DNA from: an uncultured Selenomonadaceae bacterium
Lineage (GTDB): Bacteria; Bacillota_C; Negativicutes; Selenomonadales; Selenomonadaceae
NCBI GenBank assembly: GCA_946402475.1
Contig: CAMIWP010000022.1
Coordinates: 1-9,656, forward strand
Direction of reading: 5' to 3'
Length of the DNA: 9,656 bases
Under the pieces are notes generated by a model. The model was not told the DNA's origin and did no database searches. It was given only the letters and a program-made list of their open reading frames with translations. Of the stretch, positions 6,234-9,656 are shown in pieces (the stretch's first letter is position 1; each line of letters opens with the position of its first letter). A program made the translations under genes and the position numbers.

Positions 6234-6548
6234 ATGAAGACAAAACTCGCTGTCTGGCTCGTCCAGAAAAAATATGCCGAGTCCGTGCCCCAGGCCGAGG
6301 AGTTCCTTTCTGCCATCCAGCAAGGTATTTGCCCGCCAGGACTCATCGACATGCTCAAGAAGGATATGGATGTCCTCATCGCCGTCGGCAGTCCCATCAC
6401 CGAAGAGAAGGTCCTTGCCTTTCTCCAGGAAAAGCTCAAAACCGCCGAAAGGCTCATCGCCTTCTGGGAGGAGAACCCCAAGGACACCAACGCCATCTTC
6501 TTCCTGCGAAAATACAACCAATACATGGAATCCCTTCGGGCCGAATGA
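6234..6548 (+). CDS. Small hypothetical protein, 104 residues
   Basis: I do not recognise this gene. It encodes a soluble, mainly helical protein without signal peptide, metal-binding cluster or membrane segment. Visible segments are KLAVWLVQKKYAESVPQAEEF, a proline-containing turn (ICPPGLIDML), a helix-rich middle, and an aromatic C-terminal part (AFWEENPKDTNAIFFLRKYNQYMESL). The frame is supported by AAGGAG 11 nt before the ATG, by protein-like composition through the full length, and by its position in a gap between genes. The gene ends 20 bp before the promoter of the YgbA-family gene, with no terminator between them, so some read-through is possible. Confidence 0.7.
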   Translation: MKTKLAVWLVQKKYAESVPQAEEFLSAIQQGICPPGLIDMLKKDMDVLIAVGSPITEEKVLAFLQEKLKTAERLIAFWEENPKDTNAIFFLRKYNQYMESLRAE

Positions 6549-6567
6549 TGAGCGCCTCTCCTTCTGC

Positions 6568-6595
6568 TTGACTTCTTGGGCTTTCATAGTAAAAT
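6568..6595 (+). promoter_or_regulatory. Sigma-70-type promoter for the YgbA_NO-family gene
   Basis: TTGACT (6568-6573), a 16-bp spacer, and TAAAAT (6590-6595) stand about 44 bp before the start codon. The predicted start of transcription is near 6602. No obvious operator palindrome overlaps the -35 or -10 elements. Confidence 0.65.
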
Positions 6596-6638
6596 AGGAT
6601 AAGCATGTATTGCATATTCTGCACGAAGGGTGATTTTC

Positions 6639-7094
6639 ATGGGTTTTTTCTCCAAATTCCTGCCGAAGCGCAAGCCGGTGGAACTGAAGAACAACATACC
6701 GAAAGAAAAGAAGAACATCAAAAAGACATTCGGCGTATACTGCCACAAGCACCACGGCACCTCGGGGGAGACCCTCTGCCCCAAGTGTACGGCCCTCCTG
6801 GCCACGGTCATGCTGAAGATGAACAAATGCCCCTACGGCATCACGAAGCCCATCTGCGACAGTTGCGATCGTCCCTGCTTCGGTTCCGGCCAGACCAAGG
6901 AATTTCTCAAAATCATGAGTTCCAGCCAGAAGCGCATGTTCCTCTCCCATCCCATCATGACCATCAAGCACAAGTTGGCGGGACTCGGTGCGGAATACGC
7001 CAAGATCCGACAGCAGAAAACCGCCGATGACCGCGCCAAGGCAAAGGCAAAAGAGAAGAGCGCCAAGGAAAAGAAAGCAAAGGACAAGAAATAA
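6639..7094 (+). CDS. YgbA_NO family protein (nitrous oxide-stimulated promoter family)
   Basis: A 151-residue cysteine-rich protein. The core at residues 29-115 matches the YgbA family layout: FGVYCHKHHG (31-40), LCPKC (46-50), NKCPYGITKPICDSC (62-76), then CF at 80-81, SSQKRMFLSHPIMTIKHKL (95-113). The seven cysteines (35, 47, 50, 64, 73, 76, 80) plus the HH pair suggest metal or iron-sulfur binding. In E. coli ygbA is NsrR-regulated and linked to growth recovery after nitrosative stress; the biochemical role is unsettled. Start: the ATG at 6639 has AAGGGTG six nt upstream; a GTG at 6630 is too close to that site. The N-terminal 27 residues are basic, and the last 25 are a Lys/Ala repeat (KAKAKEKSAKEKKAKDKK), both outside the family core. 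The gene has its own promoter and terminator. Confidence 0.85.
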   Translation: MGFFSKFLPKRKPVELKNNIPKEKKNIKKTFGVYCHKHHGTSGETLCPKCTALLATVMLKMNKCPYGITKPICDSCDRPCFGSGQTKEFLKIMSSSQKRMFLSHPIMTIKHKLAGLGAEYAKIRQQKTADDRAKAKAKEKSAKEKKAKDKK

Positions 7095-7103
7095 AAAGGA
7101 AGA

Positions 7104-7152
7104 AGAGGCATTTCCCCATCATCTGCCGAATGCGAGGAATGCCTCTTTTCTT
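7104..7152 (+). terminator. Rho-independent terminator, probably bidirectional
   Basis: AGAGGCATTTCC (7104-7115) pairs with GGAATGCCTCT (7136-7146), an 11-bp stem with one bulged T and a 20-nt loop. TTTTCTT follows on the plus strand, just after the YgbA-family stop codon. Read on the minus strand, the same stem is followed by CTTCTTCCTTTTTATTT and lies directly behind ftsW, so it can serve both convergent genes. Confidence 0.8.
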
Positions 7153-8341
7153 ATCTCCTATTTCTCAGATTGCCCAAGCCGAAGGGATCCGCGCTTCGCT
7201 CCATCCTGCGCTCGAATTCCTCCTGCTCCCGCGCCTGACGTTCCCGATCGCCCTGAAGTCCAATGTTGATGAGAATCCCCATGGAAGCCATGGTTACGAT
7301 GAGGGAAGTTCCCCCGTAGCTGATGAAAGGCAAGGGAACTCCCACTACGGGAAAAGCTCCGCCTACCATGAGCAGATTCGCCACCGCCTGTCCCACGACG
7401 AGGATCAGGATGCCCATGGCCAGGATTTGCCCGTAGGCATCCACTGCCTTGTTCGCCACACGAGCCGCGTAAACCGTCAAAGCCGCAAAGAGCATGAACA
7501 CAAAGAGGGCTCCCACAAACCCGTTCTCTTGACAAAAAATCGCAAAAGCAAAATCCGTATGGGCCTCGGGAAGATAATCGTACTTACTGACTCCGACCCC
7601 CAATCCCATACCCCAGAATTCACCGGATCCGATGGCAGAGAGGGACTGAACGGTCTGATACCCCACGTTCTGGGCATCCGACCAGGGATCCCAAGCGACC
7701 TTAATGCGCTCCATGCGATAGGGTTGCATGATGCACATAATAACCACTCCCATTGCCACGAGAGCCGCCAATACGCCGAGCTTGGAAGCCCTCAGGCCGG
7801 AAAGAGCCGTCATGAGAATTGGCACTCCGAGGATGATGCAGGCCGTGCCCATGTCCGGCTCCTTTTCCGTAAGTACAAACATGATGCCGATGAAGGCGGT
7901 CTGCACATTGAGCAACATGACCTCCTTCCCGCATTGCACCCGCGAGGAAAGATAGGCCGCCGCCAGCATGATGGACACCAGCTTGGCGATCTCTGCCGGC
8001 TGGATTTGGAAGAAGGGCAAGGGCAACCAGCGACGAGCGCCGTTCACCGATGGGCCGATGAGCAGCACCAATACCAGGGCGAGGATGGTGAAGAAGAGCA
8101 CGATGGGCATCCAATCCCTCCACCGATGGTAGTCCACGCGCCAGCAAACAAAAAAGGCCACCAGTCCCACGCCCACATTGACCAACTGTTTCCTCAGAAA
8201 AAAATAGGGTGTGTTGTAGTCCGCCTCGGACAAGATAAAACTGGAACTGAACACATTGATGGTGCCAAGGATGACAAGCACCAACATGATTGCCAACAAC
8301 GCCTCCATATCGTTGTTCCAGAATTTTTTCCGAACCATCAC
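7151..8341 (-). CDS. ftsW: FtsW, septal peptidoglycan glycosyltransferase of the SEDS family
   Basis: A 396-residue multi-pass membrane protein that polymerises lipid II into glycan strands at the division septum, with a class B PBP partner. About ten hydrophobic segments are visible. SEDS marks: GARRWLPLPFFQIQPAEIAKL (101-121), EKEPDMGTA (159-167), YLPEAHTDFAFA (256-267) with the conserved Asp at 263, QENGFVGA (271-278) and GVPLPFISYGGTSL (334-347). LPEAHTDF leans to FtsW/SpoVE over RodA, but the paralogues are close. The C-terminal tail after 363 is charged and cytoplasmic (RERQAREQEEFERRMER). The start is the GTG at 8341 or the ATG at 8338, behind GGGAGGTGAT, a near-complete anti-Shine-Dalgarno match. 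It follows trmB by 18 bp, so they form one transcript. No mur or mra genes adjoin, so it lies outside the classical dcw cluster. Confidence 0.92.
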   Translation of the reverse strand: MMVRKKFWNNDMEALLAIMLVLVILGTINVFSSSFILSEADYNTPYFFLRKQLVNVGVGLVAFFVCWRVDYHRWRDWMPIVLFFTILALVLVLLIGPSVNGARRWLPLPFFQIQPAEIAKLVSIMLAAAYLSSRVQCGKEVMLLNVQTAFIGIMFVLTEKEPDMGTACIILGVPILMTALSGLRASKLGVLAALVAMGVVIMCIMQPYRMERIKVAWDPWSDAQNVGYQTVQSLSAIGSGEFWGMGLGVGVSKYDYLPEAHTDFAFAIFCQENGFVGALFVFMLFAALTVYAARVANKAVDAYGQILAMGILILVVGQAVANLLMVGGAFPVVGVPLPFISYGGTSLIVTMASMGILINIGLQGDRERQAREQEEFERRMERSADPFGLGNLRNRR

Positions 8342-8359
8342 AGGCTTCCATCACCTCCC

Positions 8360-9010
8360 TCATGGAAAGAGGACTTCGCAACGATTGATCCGCTCACCAA
8401 AGCCACTGAATTTTCTCTCGTATTCCGTCATGATGTTGTCCGGGCGATTCTCCCCGTGCAGGTCATAGGAAACATCACGCACCGCAAGCCCGGCTTTCTC
8501 AAATTGCTCCAAGGAAAAATCGAACAGAGGGCGGTTATCCGTCTTGAAATGAAGCTCCCCGCCCCGAGAGAGGATCTCGCGATACTTCCCAAGAAAGGAT
8601 ACGTGAGTGAGTCGCCGCTTCGCATGACGCTTCTTCGGCCATGGATCGCAGAAATTGATGTAGAATCGATCCACCTCGCCGGGAGCGAAGATCTCCTCGA
8701 TATGACAGATATCAAAAACCAGCAATCTCACATTGGTCAATTCCTTCTCCGCCACCTTCCTGGCAGCCGTGTAGATCACATCCTGCTGCACCTCGATGCC
8801 GATGAAATCCGTCTCCGGGCAACGTTCCGCCATCTGGCTGATGAAATCTCCCTTGCCCGTTCCCAGTTCCACATGGAGAGGAGCTTTTCTGCCGAAAATC
8901 TCATGCCATCGGCCCTTCTTTTCCGCTCCCAGTTCCTGTCCCTTGGAAATCACAAAGGCATCAAAGGCATGGATCGCCTCATCCACCCACGGTTTTCTTC
9001 TTAATCTCAC
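8360..9010 (-). CDS. trmB: tRNA (guanine-46-N7)-methyltransferase TrmB
   Basis: A 216-residue SAM-dependent enzyme that forms m7G46 in the tRNA variable loop. Family marks: the N-terminal MRLRRKPWVDEAI, motif I ELGTGKGDF at 48-56, IGIEVQ at 70-75, INFCDPWPKKRHAKRRLTH at 118-136 (the PWPKKRH signature), GGELHFKTDN at 150-159, and TEYERKF at 195-201, which binds SAM and tRNA. The start codon is GTG at 9010 with AAGGGG eight nt upstream. Length is normal for Firmicutes. It is the first gene of a two-gene operon with ftsW. Confidence 0.95.
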   Translation of the reverse strand: MRLRRKPWVDEAIHAFDAFVISKGQELGAEKKGRWHEIFGRKAPLHVELGTGKGDFISQMAERCPETDFIGIEVQQDVIYTAARKVAEKELTNVRLLVFDICHIEEIFAPGEVDRFYINFCDPWPKKRHAKRRLTHVSFLGKYREILSRGGELHFKTDNRPLFDFSLEQFEKAGLAVRDVSYDLHGENRPDNIMTEYERKFSGFGERINRCEVLFP

Positions 9011-9162
9011 TTTGTAAACCCCTTTTTATTCGAGAATGGCTTCCTCGGCATTGCTATGCATGAATTTCGGAATACGTCCCGAGAGAGAGGATGGGAAACG
9101 AGCTTCCTGTTGCGACGCTCCCGGACCATCGGCTCCCACCCTCCTGTTTTCAAAAGGATGTT
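9011..9162 (-). other. Long, foldable 5' leader of trmB
   Basis: About 150 nt separate the predicted start of transcription (near 9162) from the trmB GTG. On the minus strand GAGGGTGGGA (9143-9134) pairs with TCCCATCCTC (9096-9087) over 10 bp. The only non-Watson-Crick pair is a G-U, which would be an A-C mismatch if the plus strand were the RNA, so the fold favours the minus-strand transcript. Inside it GAGC/GCTC (9120-9117 with 9103-9100) can pair, and CGGGA/TTCCG around CGTA follows near 9068-9081. I do not recognise a known riboswitch class. No terminator-like stem with a T-run precedes the gene. Confidence 0.4.
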
Positions 9163-9168
9163 CTATAT

Positions 9169-9197
9169 ATTGTACCAATCATTTCTTGCTCCTGCAA
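9169..9197 (-). promoter_or_regulatory. Candidate promoter for trmB-ftsW
   Basis: On the minus strand TTGCAG (9197-9192), a 17-bp spacer, and TACAAT (9174-9169) make a good sigma-70-type promoter directed at trmB. It lies divergent to the 6S RNA promoter about 80 bp away. The stretch between them (9198-9274) holds no gene that I can support. Confidence 0.5.
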
Positions 9198-9274
9198 TTC
9201 TTTTCATGAAAAAAGAAAAGCTCCCGATCGCCCAACATTCTGCCGATTCCTTGCAAATCCAGTGTTGTCAAGTC

Positions 9275-9303
9275 TTGCGCCTACCACTTTTTTATGCTAT
9301 GAT
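9275..9303 (+). promoter_or_regulatory. Promoter of the 6S RNA gene
   Basis: TTGCGC (9275-9280), a 17-bp spacer, and TATGAT (9298-9303) predict a transcript start at 9310-9311. That coincides with the 5' base of the long closing stem of the RNA. Confidence 0.7.
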
Positions 9304-9310
9304 ACTTTTA

Positions 9311-9500
9311 AAGAAGGAACTGCCTGGGATGTGCGTGGGACTTCATATATGTCTAACCTACATTTTTTACAGGGAATCCGATTTGAATCCGACGGATGCT
9401 GGATCGTCCCCGAACGAAGAGCAGAAAGCGGACTTAGGGTACCCACCTGCGAGTCGCAGGGTCTAGACATAAGGAGGGAACGGCATCCCGGACTTCTCTT
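9311..9500 (+). ncRNA. ssrS: 6S RNA
   Basis: A roughly 190-nt RNA that fits 6S RNA, which binds the housekeeping RNA polymerase holoenzyme by mimicking an open promoter. The two ends close a long stem: CCTGGGATG (9323-9331) with CATCCCGG (9484-9491, one G-U), extended by AGAAG (9312-9316) with CTTCT (9493-9497) beyond an internal loop. Next come GTGGGAC on one side and a GTCTAGACATAAGG stretch on the other, flanking a central bubble. The 3' side of the bubble holds a perfect small hairpin CCTGCG-AGT-CGCAGG at 9446-9460, a feature common in 6S RNAs. The A/T-rich segment near 9359-9370 and the GC-rich apical part (9372-9440) complete the usual layout. An open reading frame at 9056-9466 runs through it and is not a gene. 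The 3' end is set by pairing and could extend to the terminator. Confidence 0.85.
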
Positions 9501-9520
9501 TCGGGAAGGGATTGCTGACA

Positions 9521-9540
9521 GGACTGCGGCGGTCCCTTTT
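9521..9540 (+). terminator. Terminator after the 6S RNA gene
   Basis: GGACTG/CGGTCC forms a 6-bp stem (one U-G) with a CGG loop, followed by CTTTT and then the repeat's ATAA. The T-run is short. A second possible stem, CTTCTC/GGGAAG, lies just before at 9493-9506, which could be a processing or alternative end. Confidence 0.55.
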
Positions 9541-9597
9541 ATAACGCCGTTGTTCCGGTTTTGCCAAGGGCAAGACTTCCACTTGGGTTCAACGAGG
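9541..9597 (+). repeat. Structured repeat, diverged copy 4 (57 bp)
   Basis: It aligns end to end with the first 58 bases of copy 2 with one indel and is clearly diverged. It starts with the same ATAACGC directly after the T-run of the 6S terminator. The central stem is kept: TTTTGCC (9559-9565) with GGCAAGA (9569-9575), loop AAG, one wobble pair. The outer pairing has shifted to CGTTG (9548-9552) with CAACG (9590-9594). The distal hairpin seen in copy 1 is absent. Confidence 0.7.
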
Positions 9598-9633
9598 TGG
9601 GAGATATGCTCGCCGCCTGTTATGGAGCTTACA

Positions 9634-9655
9634 CCCCCACCTGCGGAGGTGGGGG
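9634..9655 (+). repeat. Perfect 9-bp hairpin at the window end
   Basis: CCCCCACCT (9634-9642) and AGGTGGGGG (9647-9655) pair without mismatch around the tetraloop GCGG. The window ends one base later, so it cannot be told whether a T-run follows. It could be a terminator, part of another RNA, or the start of a further repeat. Confidence 0.6.
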
Positions 9656-9656
9656 A

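Noticed and set aside
7130..9004. 624-codon open frame on the plus strand
   Set aside because: It is the antisense shadow of ftsW and trmB; its translation is His/Gln-rich and lacks any family signature.
9056..9466. 136-codon open frame on the plus strand
   Set aside because: It spans the 6S promoter and most of the 6S RNA, has no ribosome site or family resemblance, and is explained by the RNA gene.

Overview
The window looks like ordinary chromosome from a moderately GC-rich member of the Bacillota (Firmicutes), perhaps a Negativicutes-type anaerobe. The main reason is the left block, yaaR-holB-ricT(yaaT)-yabB-rsmI, which follows the order known from Bacillus subtilis but lacks yabA and yazA. 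The FtsW, TrmB, UbiX and 6S RNA genes are all core functions. No transposase, phage, CRISPR or toxin genes are visible. The phylum is well supported by gene order; the finer placement is only a guess.

Layout: (1) Positions 1-3402, minus strand: a compact operon of yaaR, holB, ricT, yabB (trmN6-like) and the first codons of rsmI, with overlaps or very short gaps. It covers replication clamp loading, an RNA-maturation or biofilm factor, tRNA modification and rRNA modification. (2) 3454-3594: two tandem copies of a 70-71 bp structured repeat. (3) 3593-5003: ubiX (minus) and a short-chain dehydrogenase gene (plus), divergent across a 73 bp promoter region. (4) 5068-5958, minus: an unrecognised 296-residue protein. 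A third copy of the repeat, plus a truncated fourth unit, lies upstream of it. (5) 6234-7094, plus: a small unknown protein, then a cysteine-rich YgbA_NO-family protein with its own sigma-70-type promoter and a strong terminator. (6) 7151-9010, minus: trmB-ftsW, preceded by a roughly 150-nt leader that can fold. (7) 9275-9540, plus: a 6S RNA gene with promoter, long closing stem and terminator, followed at once by a diverged copy of the repeat and a perfect 9-bp hairpin at the window end.

The best candidate for something undescribed is the repeat family. Copies share terminal AACGC/GCGTT inverted repeats around a central hairpin. Copies in different places carry paired base changes that keep the hairpin stem. 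Three copies carry a TATAAT or TATAAA sequence at the edge that faces minus-strand genes. The two upstream of yaaR and the 296-residue gene create in-frame N-terminal extensions that are probably not translated as part of those proteins.
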